From contig JAEWKT010000061.1 in assembly GCA_023393635.1 (NCBI GenBank), positions 124,001-188,000 on the forward strand: a stretch of DNA of 64,000 bases, in the 5' to 3' direction. Made by a program: the position numbers and the translations under genes. This document shows positions 53,493 to 61,655 of this stretch, piece after piece. Each line of letters opens with the position of its first letter. Within the stretch, counting starts at the first letter, position 1. The notes below the pieces were generated by a model, which made no database searches, had not been told where the DNA came from, and was given only the letters and a program-made list of their open reading frames with translations. This stretch comes from Pseudomonadota bacterium. GTDB taxonomy: Bacteria > Pseudomonadota > Gammaproteobacteria > Pseudomonadales > Moraxellaceae.

Positions 53493-54092
53493 ATGGATTC
53501 TTTTCCAAAGTCAGAGGTACACACCACCACTGCTGACTCTATCCAGAGTACTGAGCAGCGCTTAAGCGTATTTATTAAACAAGTCAGTGGTCGCGCATTA
53601 ATGATGATGGAATCTGCCACTGGCCACCACGATGTGGCACGCGATTTAGTGCAGGAAAGTTTTATTGCATTGCACCAAAATTATGCCACGCGTCCTAGCA
53701 GTGAATGGACACCTCTGTTTTATACTATTTTAAACAACCGCCTAATGGACTGGCGGCGGCAAGAAACCCGTAAGCAGAAGCGTTTTGGCTGGTTTAAACC
53801 TGTAGTCGTTGATGATGAACATGAACTTGACGCCAGCTTATTAATTGCAGACGATCAAAATATCAATCCAGCAGAATTTTTAAGCAAAGAATTTACCTTA
53901 CAGGAAATTCAAAAAGCCATTGCTCGGTTACCTATACGGCAGCAGCAAGCATTTATGTTACGTGCATGGGAAAGTTTAGACACCAAAACCACTGCCCGTA
54001 TTATGGACTGTAGCGAAGGCAGCGTTAAGACACACTATCACCGCGCGATCCAAACGCTGCGCTCTTACCTTTCACAGTTTAATCCTGACTAA
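53493..54092 (+). CDS. ECF-type RNA polymerase sigma factor
   Basis: The 199-residue product has sigma region 2 near residues 25-95 (DVARDLVQESFIALHQNYA; RLMDWRRQETRKQKRF) and region 4 near 140-195 (LPIRQQQAFMLRAWESLDTKTTARIMDCSEGSVKTHYHRAIQTLR). It lacks regions 1.1 and 3, as extracytoplasmic-function sigma factors do. The open frame reaches TTG 53454; ATG 53493 is chosen with GGGA 11 bp upstream. It is followed by DUF3619 and DUF3106 genes, an arrangement I know from betaproteobacteria. The regulon is unknown. Confidence 0.9.
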   Translation: MDSFPKSEVHTTTADSIQSTEQRLSVFIKQVSGRALMMMESATGHHDVARDLVQESFIALHQNYATRPSSEWTPLFYTILNNRLMDWRRQETRKQKRFGWFKPVVVDDEHELDASLLIADDQNINPAEFLSKEFTLQEIQKAIARLPIRQQQAFMLRAWESLDTKTTARIMDCSEGSVKTHYHRAIQTLRSYLSQFNPD

Positions 54093-54108
54093 CCGTGAGG
54101 GCTTTAAC

Positions 54109-54435
54109 ATGACTCCCCATGAAGAATTTACCCAAAAAATTGTTCGTAAACTAGAACAAGGTGCCAAGCAGCACCTAGATACAGAACTAGTGCTGAACCA
54201 TGTCATGCAAGCCATTAAACCTAGACAGGCGGCAAATCGTCGCACATGGGTAATGGGCGGTTTTGCACTGGCAGCGGCAATCACTGGCATTGGATTGTTG
54301 CCGAATTTATTGTCACAACAGCCTAGCATTCAACCCAATCAAGTTGCAGAATCCGCAAAAATGTCTCCTCAGATGATAGAAGACCTAGAAATGCTTAGCT
54401 TGCTTGGCATGGAAAATAGCAAATATGGCAGCTAA
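54109..54435 (+). CDS. DUF3619-like membrane protein, candidate anti-sigma factor
   Basis: The 108-residue product has a polar N-terminus (about 1-45, FTQKIVRKLEQGAKQHLDTELVLNHV), one transmembrane helix (WVMGGFALAAAITGIGLLPNL, about 47-67) and a short periplasmic tail ending EDLEMLSLLGMENSKYGS. This matches the DUF3619 layout. A single-pass protein encoded 16 bp after an ECF sigma gene is a good candidate anti-sigma factor (inference). It has no zinc-binding ZAS motif (no Cys). It overlaps the next gene by 11 bp. Confidence 0.8.
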   Translation: MTPHEEFTQKIVRKLEQGAKQHLDTELVLNHVMQAIKPRQAANRRTWVMGGFALAAAITGIGLLPNLLSQQPSIQPNQVAESAKMSPQMIEDLEMLSLLGMENSKYGS

Positions 54436-54817
54436 ATTTATTAAGATTGTCTTTGTGTTGGCTGTCGGTGGGATACCTTTAATGACCTTAGCGAACGCAA
54501 ATAGTCCTGAGAAAAAATCCCTTGCAACATCAATGACACCCTCAACGCCTGCTTGGCAGCAACTCAGTCCAGAGCAACGCCGTGAACTGTTAAACTCTTA
54601 TCAATCACTACGTCAGTTAGACGATAAAGACAAGCAAGATCTACAGCAACGCATGGACTGGTTTAGTCAGCTTCCTAAAGATCAACAACAACGTATGCGT
54701 GAAGCGTGGCAAAACATGAGTTCTACAGAACGCGAGCACTGGAAAAATCAGCTAAAAACTGCCTCTGCAGATCAACGTGATCAACTGCGTGAAAAAATTT
54801 TAGAAAAATATGATTAA
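54425..54817 (+). CDS. DUF3106-like secreted protein
   Basis: The 130-residue product has a signal peptide (IKIVFVLAVGGIPLMTLANA, cleaved near residue 24-26). The mature part is a highly charged helical repeat with WQQLSPEQRRELLNSYQSLRQL, DKQDLQQRMDWFSQLPKDQQQRMREAWQNM and TEREHWKNQL, typical of DUF3106, with spaced Trp and Gln/Arg. It resembles periplasmic stress-sensing CpxP/Spy-like helical proteins only in general style. ATG 54425 overlaps the previous gene, so translation is coupled. It probably senses or buffers envelope stress for the sigma factor (inference). Confidence 0.8.
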   Translation: MAAKFIKIVFVLAVGGIPLMTLANANSPEKKSLATSMTPSTPAWQQLSPEQRRELLNSYQSLRQLDDKDKQDLQQRMDWFSQLPKDQQQRMREAWQNMSSTEREHWKNQLKTASADQRDQLREKILEKYD

Positions 54818-54959
54818 TGTTTTTCAAATAAATTTCATAGTGTTTAGCTTATAAAAAACAACAAGCATTATTTATCATTATATCAAAACTCTTGCGCTCA
54901 GCATAATCATCCTTGTAGTTTTTCTTCCTCTTGGTTTTTTCTTATTGAGGGAGAATTAT

Positions 54960-55058
54960 ATGCACTTTTGCAAGGAGTCTGCAAAGCCAAACCAAAAAGC
55001 ACTGATTTTTGTATGGTACAAAAATCAGTGCTTAAATGCTGCTCAATTAACTCATTAA
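54960..55058 (+). CDS. Possible 32-codon small ORF spanning a long hairpin
   Basis: ATG 54960 is preceded by GAGGGAG at a good distance (8 bp) and opens a 32-codon frame, MHFCKESAKPNQKALIFVWY and 12 more residues, ending at TAA 55056-55058. It contains two Cys and a short hydrophobic patch (ALIFVWY). Its middle is a perfect 17-bp hairpin, so the coding reading may be accidental. It shows no family resemblance I recognise. It lies between the DUF3106 gene and the convergent secreted protein gene. Confidence 0.2.
   Translation: MHFCKESAKPNQKALIFVWYKNQCLNAAQLTH
54997..55033. terminator. Long perfect hairpin between the DUF3106 gene and the CSLREA gene
   Basis: Two 17-bp arms (54997-55013 and 55017-55033) are perfectly complementary around a 3-nt TGG loop. 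The left arm starts AAGCACTGATTTTT. AAAAA precedes it on the plus strand, giving a U-tract for the minus-strand transcript, so it could terminate the CSLREA operon. A second imperfect stem (54922-54955, TTCTTCCTC with GAGGGAGAA) precedes it. Confidence 0.55.
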
Positions 55059-55089
55059 CCTTACAGACTCAGCATACAAACTTACATAT

Positions 55090-57549
55090 TTATTTCAGCT
55101 TCCGACGTAAATAACCTAGGCTTAATAAGCTCAGTACGCTAAACAGCCCTAATGAACCACCACCGCTTTTACGGGTATCATCGCTTGTGGTTGCCGTATT
55201 AATAATTTCAACATTGGCTTCGTTAGATTCCAATAAATCCTGGTCAAGCACCTTATAGCTAAAGGAATCATTAAAGGTCGAGAAAATATTATTGGCCTTA
55301 TAAATGATCTTACCACCATAACAGGTTTCTTCTGGCCGAGTTGCCGAGTTATCAGGACAAGGTTGCTGATACTCAAAGCTAAGCTTGCCTAGTTCTGGTT
55401 TTTTTACCAGTTTGATATTGGCAAAGCGACCAGTACTGGCATCCTCAAAAAAAGGTTTGCGCCCGCTAGGATAACCTTTTATACCTAGCTCCCCATCACC
55501 ATTATCATTATCATTGGCCAGTATATTGAGTTGAATTTCCTGGTTGCTACCATATTTAACATTAAAAGTATCATCATTAGCGACTGGTGCAATATTAACA
55601 ATCCGTGTCTGAATATAACTTGTTGAGCTAATATCGGGATTAGATTTTAGACTAATCGTAAACTTACAGTATTCATATTCACCAGCAGGGGTAGTAATTG
55701 CCTGTGGTTTACCCTCTATGTTATCTGTGCGGCGTACCAGAACTTGTTTAAGATCAGCATTCCATTTGCAGGCTATATTATCTCTTTGGCTCGTATCGAT
55801 TAATGGGCTAGTTTCATCCTTCTTTTCTATAAACTGTTGGGAACCACGCCCTACTGCTTCGACTTTAATATCATATTTATTATCATCAAAGCGCTCAATT
55901 GTCGTAGCAGTTTGTGCTGAATTATATACTTCCTGTGGTGTGGCCACCTCAAAAATATTAACATAAGCCTGACGATAAGCCAGGTTTTCCTTGATAGCTT
56001 TTAGTGCCTTTGTATCATCATCCCGCAATTTTTTATATCGATTGATCAGATTTTTATCCAGATCTTTACTATCCAAAATTTCCTGATAATAATCAACGCC
56101 ATCCTGATACTGCTTAATACGTGCAATAATAGAGGTATTACTGATATTGGTGGCATCTATCGTTCTTAGCTGGGCAATCTCAATAGAACCAATATCACAC
56201 TTGTTCTGTTGCATGGCTGTGTTACTAGATAGCAGTACATTACGCGCTAAACCCCTTTGGTCATTGCTACTACAACTGCCTTCAGCAGCATCAACCAGAC
56301 TAATTGCTGAAGTGTTGGCAGGTTTGAGCTTTGGCAAGTAAAAGGGCAAAATACCCTCTTTTAGCTCACTAAGGGTATTTAATAAGGAGGCAAAAGAAAT
56401 TGTGGACACATCAACAAATTTATTAGCGTCAGCTTTATAAAGATGACCCGGTAAATCACAATCGTCAACATTACTGATCTTATCTACTGGTTTTTTCAAA
56501 GCATTATAACTGGCAGCAATATTGCTGCTTACCATCTCGTTAAGCGCCACTTTAGGCTGAGCTACTGCATAACGGCAGCTTTTACCTCCATTATTATAAG
56601 CAATAACGCTATTACTTAAGTTGAGCTTGCCCACGTTATCATAAAGCAGAACGGAATTAGTCGTGTTTTGTACGATAGTATTGCTATTGAGTACCAGAAT
56701 GCTTGTGGGATGCAGCACATAATCTTTATTAATTTCATCATGAGTGTATTTAATAATGGCATCACGACTGGTATTTTGCGCAATGGTTGACGCATTAATC
56801 GTACTTACAGCTGTGCCACAGTACTCAATAATATTTTGAGTACCTGCGGAACCATTTTTAATAATACTATTACGATCCAAAGTTATAGAGTGAGGTGTCC
56901 ATTTAATATTATCAATACAGGACATACCAATAACAGCACCACGCTTTGCATCATTACCTTCAAACAGACTATCATTAGCACTTAAGTTAGCTTCAGAACC
57001 TTCCAGATATATCGCACCACCCGATAGATTAGCCCTCGAGTTTAAAATATAAACACGATTCAAGTTAACCGTGCCACCCGCCCGAATTGCGCCACCGTAT
57101 GTACCACCACCATTTCTTAATATAAGATTAGTAAGATTCAAGACACTGCGCGAATTAGTAGAATCAAATAAACTAAAACTACCATTCCCCTCAATACTTG
57201 TTTTTAGTTCACTACGCGCAGGAAATGTATTGGCATAGACGTCCACACTATTATAATTGACCGCGTCATCGCCAGTAACAATCAGACTTGAACCCACTAT
57301 CAGAGGCTTTTTAAGTTTATAAACACCACCTTTCAACTTGATTTGATCAGTGACATTTGGCTGCCCCGCAGCACAACCACCATAAGCGCGCTTATCTGCA
57401 GATGCCTTAACCGCCTCACGCAGTGAACAAGTATTGGCATTTTCGCCATCTTCGTCTTCAAGAGTGGTGACATAAATTGTTTTATCTGTGGCTGCTGACA
57501 CTGGGAAAGTAGTCAGAATCATCAATGCCAATAGTGACTTACGATACAT
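55090..57549 (-). CDS. Secreted CSLREA-domain beta-helix protein with GlyGly-CTERM tail (second of pair)
   Basis: The 819-residue protein has a signal peptide (MYRKSLLALMILTTFPVSA). The CSLREA motif is at residues 41-46, followed by YGGC. A right-handed beta-helix-like region follows with repeated N/S-rich strands (for example GGAIYLEGSEANLSANDSLFEGN). NDQRGLARN with CDIGSIEI near residues 425-450 is a choice-of-anchor-Q type motif. An Ig/cadherin-like domain (ANDDTFNVKYGSN) lies near residue 655. The C-terminus has SGGGSLGLF, a hydrophobic helix and RRKLK, a GlyGly-CTERM signal. The frame opens at 57582, but GGGAG precedes ATG 57549. That ATG overlaps the previous stop (TAATG). Confidence 0.87.
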   Translation of the reverse strand: MYRKSLLALMILTTFPVSAATDKTIYVTTLEDEDGENANTCSLREAVKASADKRAYGGCAAGQPNVTDQIKLKGGVYKLKKPLIVGSSLIVTGDDAVNYNSVDVYANTFPARSELKTSIEGNGSFSLFDSTNSRSVLNLTNLILRNGGGTYGGAIRAGGTVNLNRVYILNSRANLSGGAIYLEGSEANLSANDSLFEGNDAKRGAVIGMSCIDNIKWTPHSITLDRNSIIKNGSAGTQNIIEYCGTAVSTINASTIAQNTSRDAIIKYTHDEINKDYVLHPTSILVLNSNTIVQNTTNSVLLYDNVGKLNLSNSVIAYNNGGKSCRYAVAQPKVALNEMVSSNIAASYNALKKPVDKISNVDDCDLPGHLYKADANKFVDVSTISFASLLNTLSELKEGILPFYLPKLKPANTSAISLVDAAEGSCSSNDQRGLARNVLLSSNTAMQQNKCDIGSIEIAQLRTIDATNISNTSIIARIKQYQDGVDYYQEILDSKDLDKNLINRYKKLRDDDTKALKAIKENLAYRQAYVNIFEVATPQEVYNSAQTATTIERFDDNKYDIKVEAVGRGSQQFIEKKDETSPLIDTSQRDNIACKWNADLKQVLVRRTDNIEGKPQAITTPAGEYEYCKFTISLKSNPDISSTSYIQTRIVNIAPVANDDTFNVKYGSNQEIQLNILANDNDNGDGELGIKGYPSGRKPFFEDASTGRFANIKLVKKPELGKLSFEYQQPCPDNSATRPEETCYGGKIIYKANNIFSTFNDSFSYKVLDQDLLESNEANVEIINTATTSDDTRKSGGGSLGLFSVLSLLSLGYLRRKLK

Positions 57550-59429
57550 TATCTTACTCCCTGAAAACGGCGACGTATCCATACGAGACCTAACATTCCA
57601 AACAGGCTTAATACACCAATACTACCGCCTGATACTTTAACCGATTTATTTTCGAAAGTATTTTCTGGTTCCTGAACAATGGTGCCGCGCAAGATAATCG
57701 CACGATCATTAGCGCCTTGAGAGAAGCGGCTGGTAGTAGTCACGATATTTATTGAAAAATTATCACTACCGTGGTAATTCCTAAAAGGGATATATTTTAG
57801 TAATCCATCATTATTTAAAAGTATCTCACCTTTGTTAGCTTCCTTCCCCTGCACAAATCGCAGGCAGCCATCTTGCCAACCAGCCTTAGGTGGCACAGGA
57901 GGATTAGAAAAATCCTTGAATACTTCCTCGCATAATTGCTTGGGCCATAATTCACCATCGCCCAGATAATCTGTTAAGTCAATCTCAGCTGTTTGACCAA
58001 ATTTGATATCCTGCCCCACTTTACCTTTGTCTTCAATGATGAGCTCAATGGCGCCAATATCACATAAAACCGTACGTTCGCGATTTACACCGCGCTGGTC
58101 GCTTGCTGCACAGGATAAAGTGTTAGTGGTAGTACCATCACTAAAAACCTGACCCCGATTGATAATAGGTGAGTCAGACAGTTTTTTATAGCTGGTCAAT
58201 AAACGCGGCTTAAAAAAGCCATTAAAAATTTCTTTTTCGTAATGAAAAGGACATAGCAAACCATCCTTTGAAGGCTTATCACATTGTCCTTCTAATTTAT
58301 CGCCTATATCAACATTGGCTAATAATTTTACATTCGCAGCAAGTTTTCTGTTTGGATTAGTAGTTTCCGTATTGGAATCACAATTACCATTTTTGTAAAC
58401 AATATTATTTGTTACTGCCTTATTGCCAGACTCAAGAATACAATCATTACTGCCGTTTTCAGCCACAATACTATTGGATAAATTGGCTTCGCCATTAGCA
58501 GAATTTAAATACACACCAGCAGTGTTCTTAATAATAGTGCTGTTGTTAATGGTCATACCATCCAGCAGATTAGCCACTCGACCCTTATTACTAAAAATGG
58601 TTGAATTGGTAATATTACCTGTCCTGATGCCGCCCCCTTCACTATTAACTTCATTAGGGCGATTTACATAAATAATGGTTCCATTAGTGCCATTTGTCGC
58701 TTCATTTTCTCTAAATACAGAATTAGTAATTTCATGTCGAGGCTGCACACTAAAAATAGCCGCACCTTGCGGTGCCTTGTTTTTTTCAAAATAAACATTG
58801 GATAAGGTCAACTGACCAGCAGAAATAGTATTATTAGTTGATTCTGCTATACCTTCATTATAAATAGCACCGCCGCCAACACTGGCCAGTCCACCACTTA
58901 AACGGCCATAGCTAAGGACCAGATTCTCACGGTTGAAAATAAGGCCTCCATAAGTATCGCAAGATGCAGAACTTTTATCTTTACCACAACCTACTAAATC
59001 AACTTGATTCATGGAAACAGTCAAATTGGCAATATTAGGGTTTTGGTCATCAATAACAAATAGGCGATGCGCACCCTTGGCTTGAATGACAGCATTATTC
59101 TCGCCATTAAATTTAGTACTATTGGAGTATTCATCTAAAATATTAATACTGAGAGATTTCTTGATTTCAATTTGCTTATTCAGCGTATAAGTTTTGCCTG
59201 CCTCCAGAATAATAGAAGGACTTGCGTCTACACCGCTACAGCCACCATAACCTTCCTTTGGAATTTTACCACTTGCGTCGGTGCGATTGATGAGCTCAAT
59301 GGCTTCGCGCAATGAGCATTTGTCATTGTTAATTCCATCTTCATCGTCCAGGGTATTGACAACAATATTTGCACTGTAAGCATGACTAGCCATGCACAGT
59401 AGCCCTAAGCCAATTGTGCGCTTGAGCAT
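57549..59429 (-). CDS. Secreted CSLREA-domain beta-helix protein with GlyGly-CTERM tail (first of pair)
   Basis: The 626-residue protein has a signal peptide (MLKRTIGLGLLCMASHAYSA) and CSLREA at residues 38-43, followed by YGGC. Beta-helix strands (GGAIYNEG, SNSIVAENGSNDC-like) fill the middle, and SDQRGVNRERTVLCDIGAIEL near 436-456 is a choice-of-anchor-Q type motif. The tail VSGGSIGVLSLFGMLGLVW plus RRR is a GlyGly-CTERM sorting signal. This matches the rhombotarget A type known from Acinetobacter, processed by rhombosortase. The open frame runs to 59588, but AAGGAG precedes ATG 59429. The stop overlaps the next ATG. Role likely surface or matrix protein (inference). Confidence 0.88.
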   Translation of the reverse strand: MLKRTIGLGLLCMASHAYSANIVVNTLDDEDGINNDKCSLREAIELINRTDASGKIPKEGYGGCSGVDASPSIILEAGKTYTLNKQIEIKKSLSINILDEYSNSTKFNGENNAVIQAKGAHRLFVIDDQNPNIANLTVSMNQVDLVGCGKDKSSASCDTYGGLIFNRENLVLSYGRLSGGLASVGGGAIYNEGIAESTNNTISAGQLTLSNVYFEKNKAPQGAAIFSVQPRHEITNSVFRENEATNGTNGTIIYVNRPNEVNSEGGGIRTGNITNSTIFSNKGRVANLLDGMTINNSTIIKNTAGVYLNSANGEANLSNSIVAENGSNDCILESGNKAVTNNIVYKNGNCDSNTETTNPNRKLAANVKLLANVDIGDKLEGQCDKPSKDGLLCPFHYEKEIFNGFFKPRLLTSYKKLSDSPIINRGQVFSDGTTTNTLSCAASDQRGVNRERTVLCDIGAIELIIEDKGKVGQDIKFGQTAEIDLTDYLGDGELWPKQLCEEVFKDFSNPPVPPKAGWQDGCLRFVQGKEANKGEILLNNDGLLKYIPFRNYHGSDNFSINIVTTTSRFSQGANDRAIILRGTIVQEPENTFENKSVKVSGGSIGVLSLFGMLGLVWIRRRFQGVR

Positions 59430-59565
59430 AAACGCGACTCCTTCTCGAGCGTTATTATTTTTACAGCCATTTGGACACTCAATACAGAGTGCTCTTCCCT
59501 GGCGGTACGATACTTTGGCATACCCTAGCCAAACAGACAAGCCTTTTATCAAATCCCTGCTGGTT

Positions 59566-60279
59566 TCAACTAAATTTATTGTACTCATCGATCAGGGCGT
59601 AAATTTGCCGTCTGGTGCTGTTGGCCAGTTTTCTGCGATCACCATGCAATAGCGCATCAAGCTGCTCAATGGTTTTTAATAAGGCCGCGGACTTGTGTGG
59701 CCCATTGTTTAATAAATAATCAATGATTTGCGCATCAAAAATAAGGCCGCGACGCTTAAGCACTGCTTTAATCAGGGCTTCACGGTCTGCGATATTGCTA
59801 CCATCAGGTACTTTTAAACTCACTGCCTGACTTAAACGTGATTGTAAATCAGGCAGCTCAAATTTTAATTCACCTGGCGATACTCGTGAGGAAAATATAA
59901 GCTGTCCGCCCCCTTCACCGCTGGAGTTAATCAGATGAAATATCGCCCGCTGCCAATGAATGACTCCACTAATAGTTTCGATATCATCTAGTGCAACCAA
60001 ATCATAATTTTCTAGCGAAGTAATGGCCTCAATAGGTGCATCAAGCAAATCAAGCAACGACACTTTAATGGCACTACGCTGCATATCCAGATAAGACTCA
60101 CAAATAGCAGTCAGAACATGCGACTTACCAGTGCCTGCTTCACCATATAAATAAAAACGGTTTAGCAAGCCAACATGCATTTGCCGTGCTGCATCAATGA
60201 CAGGTTTCCAGCCTGGCCCTTCAAAATCACTAATCTGAGCATCCAGATGGGTTTCAATATCTAAGCTGATTTGCCGCAT
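59566..60279 (-). CDS. hda: DnaA regulatory inactivator Hda-like protein
   Basis: This 237-residue AAA+ protein is related to DnaA domain III and, with the beta clamp, promotes DnaA-ATP hydrolysis. MRQISLDIETHLDAQISDF contains a QxxLDI-like clamp-binding motif (QISLDI). Walker A is GEAGTGKSH, Walker B LVALDDIETI, and the sensor/arginine region reads LQSRLSQAVSLKVPDG. It follows perM by 5 bp. The AAA+ fold without a DNA-binding domain IV separates it from DnaA. Confidence 0.92.
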   Translation of the reverse strand: MRQISLDIETHLDAQISDFEGPGWKPVIDAARQMHVGLLNRFYLYGEAGTGKSHVLTAICESYLDMQRSAIKVSLLDLLDAPIEAITSLENYDLVALDDIETISGVIHWQRAIFHLINSSGEGGGQLIFSSRVSPGELKFELPDLQSRLSQAVSLKVPDGSNIADREALIKAVLKRRGLIFDAQIIDYLLNNGPHKSAALLKTIEQLDALLHGDRRKLANSTRRQIYALIDEYNKFS

Positions 60280-60284
60280 TATGG

Positions 60285-61505
60285 TTAATTCTTTCCTGAG
60301 TCTGCTGGAGGATGCTTTAGGCCAAGTTCAGGCGCATCATCTTGCAATGATAAATTGGTTTCAATTTTACCATCTTCAATCGTTTCCTCCGTCAAATCAC
60401 TTGGGGTCACTGTGGCTTGGGCACTAGCAGGTAAACGATAGCCCATGTAAAAAACACTGTTTTCATAAGTTTGATAGGCATGACGCAACAGTACCACAAG
60501 TACAGCAGCCACAGGCAAAGCAATCAGCATGCCAACGAAACCATACAGCTGTGCGCCTGCCAGTACAGCAAATACAACTGCAACAGGTGATAAACCAATT
60601 TTATCCCCCAGTAAGAAGGGCTGTAATATATAGCTTTCTATCACTTGGCCAATCATAAAAACCACGAGGACTAAAAACAGTTGCACCCAGTCCAAGCCAT
60701 ATTGCAGTAATGAAGCAGCAAAAGCCGCAATGATGCCTGCCGCAAAGCCTAAATAAGGAATAATGCTACAAAGCCCCGCAATTAAACCAATAATTAGACC
60801 AACTTCAATCCCAATAATTTGTAGGCCAACCGCATAAACAATCCCAAGTAACAACATGACCAGTAGCTGGCCTTTTACAAAAGCACCTAATACTGAATTA
60901 CATTCTCTGGCAATGGATACCACTGTAGGCTCAAACTGGCGCGGTATGAGTAGCTGCAAGCGCCGAATCATGTTGTTCCAGTCCAGCAAGAAATAAAATG
61001 CAATCACGGGTATTAATATCAATACGCCACCGAGATGAATAATACTCAATCCAGATTGAGCAAGGCGGTACACAATCGACTGAGCACTGTCTACACTATA
61101 GTTGGTTTGGACATAGTCCATTAATGCAGTAGAGATTTCTTCATTATTTATTCGATCAAGCGACAAGTTAAAATTTTCTTCAACCCAAGGGATGGCGGTA
61201 TGATTGACCCACTTAATAGCGTACGGCAGGTTATCACTTGCATAGCCAATTTGTTCCCACAGTAATGGGGCTAAATACCATGTCCCTAAACCGACTGCCA
61301 GAATAATTCCAATAAATACCAGACTAATGGTGATCCAGCGCGGCATATCGTATTTGGCCATGCGAGTGACCAGCGGGTTAATCAGGTATGCAAGAAGAAA
61401 TGCAGCGATAAATGGCGTTATCACAGGCATGAGTAAATATAAGACGTAGCCAATGAGTGCCACCGCCCCTAGAACAAAGATGCGTTTCAATACAGGGTCT
61501 TGCAT
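60285..61505 (-). CDS. perM: AI-2E family transporter, PerM-like
   Basis: The 406-residue protein has seven or eight transmembrane helices (for example IFVLGAVALIGYVLYLLMPVITPFIAAFLLAYLINPL and GVLILIPVIAFYFLLDW). GAFVKGQLLVMLLLGIVYAVGLQ, GLCSIIPYLGFAAG and ILQPFLLGDKIGLSPVAVVFAVLAGAQLYGFVGMLIALPVAAV are the conserved family blocks. The C-terminal tail (about 360-406) is acidic and polar. Substrate is unknown; the family name is historical. perM-hda next to purM is a conserved arrangement in Pseudomonadales. Confidence 0.93.
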   Translation of the reverse strand: MQDPVLKRIFVLGAVALIGYVLYLLMPVITPFIAAFLLAYLINPLVTRMAKYDMPRWITISLVFIGIILAVGLGTWYLAPLLWEQIGYASDNLPYAIKWVNHTAIPWVEENFNLSLDRINNEEISTALMDYVQTNYSVDSAQSIVYRLAQSGLSIIHLGGVLILIPVIAFYFLLDWNNMIRRLQLLIPRQFEPTVVSIARECNSVLGAFVKGQLLVMLLLGIVYAVGLQIIGIEVGLIIGLIAGLCSIIPYLGFAAGIIAAFAASLLQYGLDWVQLFLVLVVFMIGQVIESYILQPFLLGDKIGLSPVAVVFAVLAGAQLYGFVGMLIALPVAAVLVVLLRHAYQTYENSVFYMGYRLPASAQATVTPSDLTEETIEDGKIETNLSLQDDAPELGLKHPPADSGKN

Positions 61506-61623
61506 TTGTTAGCTACTCTTAGAAAACCAGTTGATTATGGCTGTTTTATGATATTTTGCACAACTTTTGCCAAACATAAGCATTTTATCATCGAAATACC
61601 ATAGGCGTTTGGTTGAATCGCTG

Positions 61624-61629
61624 TATAAT
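61624..61629 (+). promoter_or_regulatory. Probable -10 element of purM
   Basis: A perfect TATAAT lies 27 bp upstream of ATG 61656, with CGGAG as ribosome-binding site in between. No good -35 hexamer is present at 17 bp, so an activator or an upstream element may be needed. Confidence 0.5.
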
Positions 61630-61655
61630 CTGCCCCTTATGCGGAGACTTATCTT

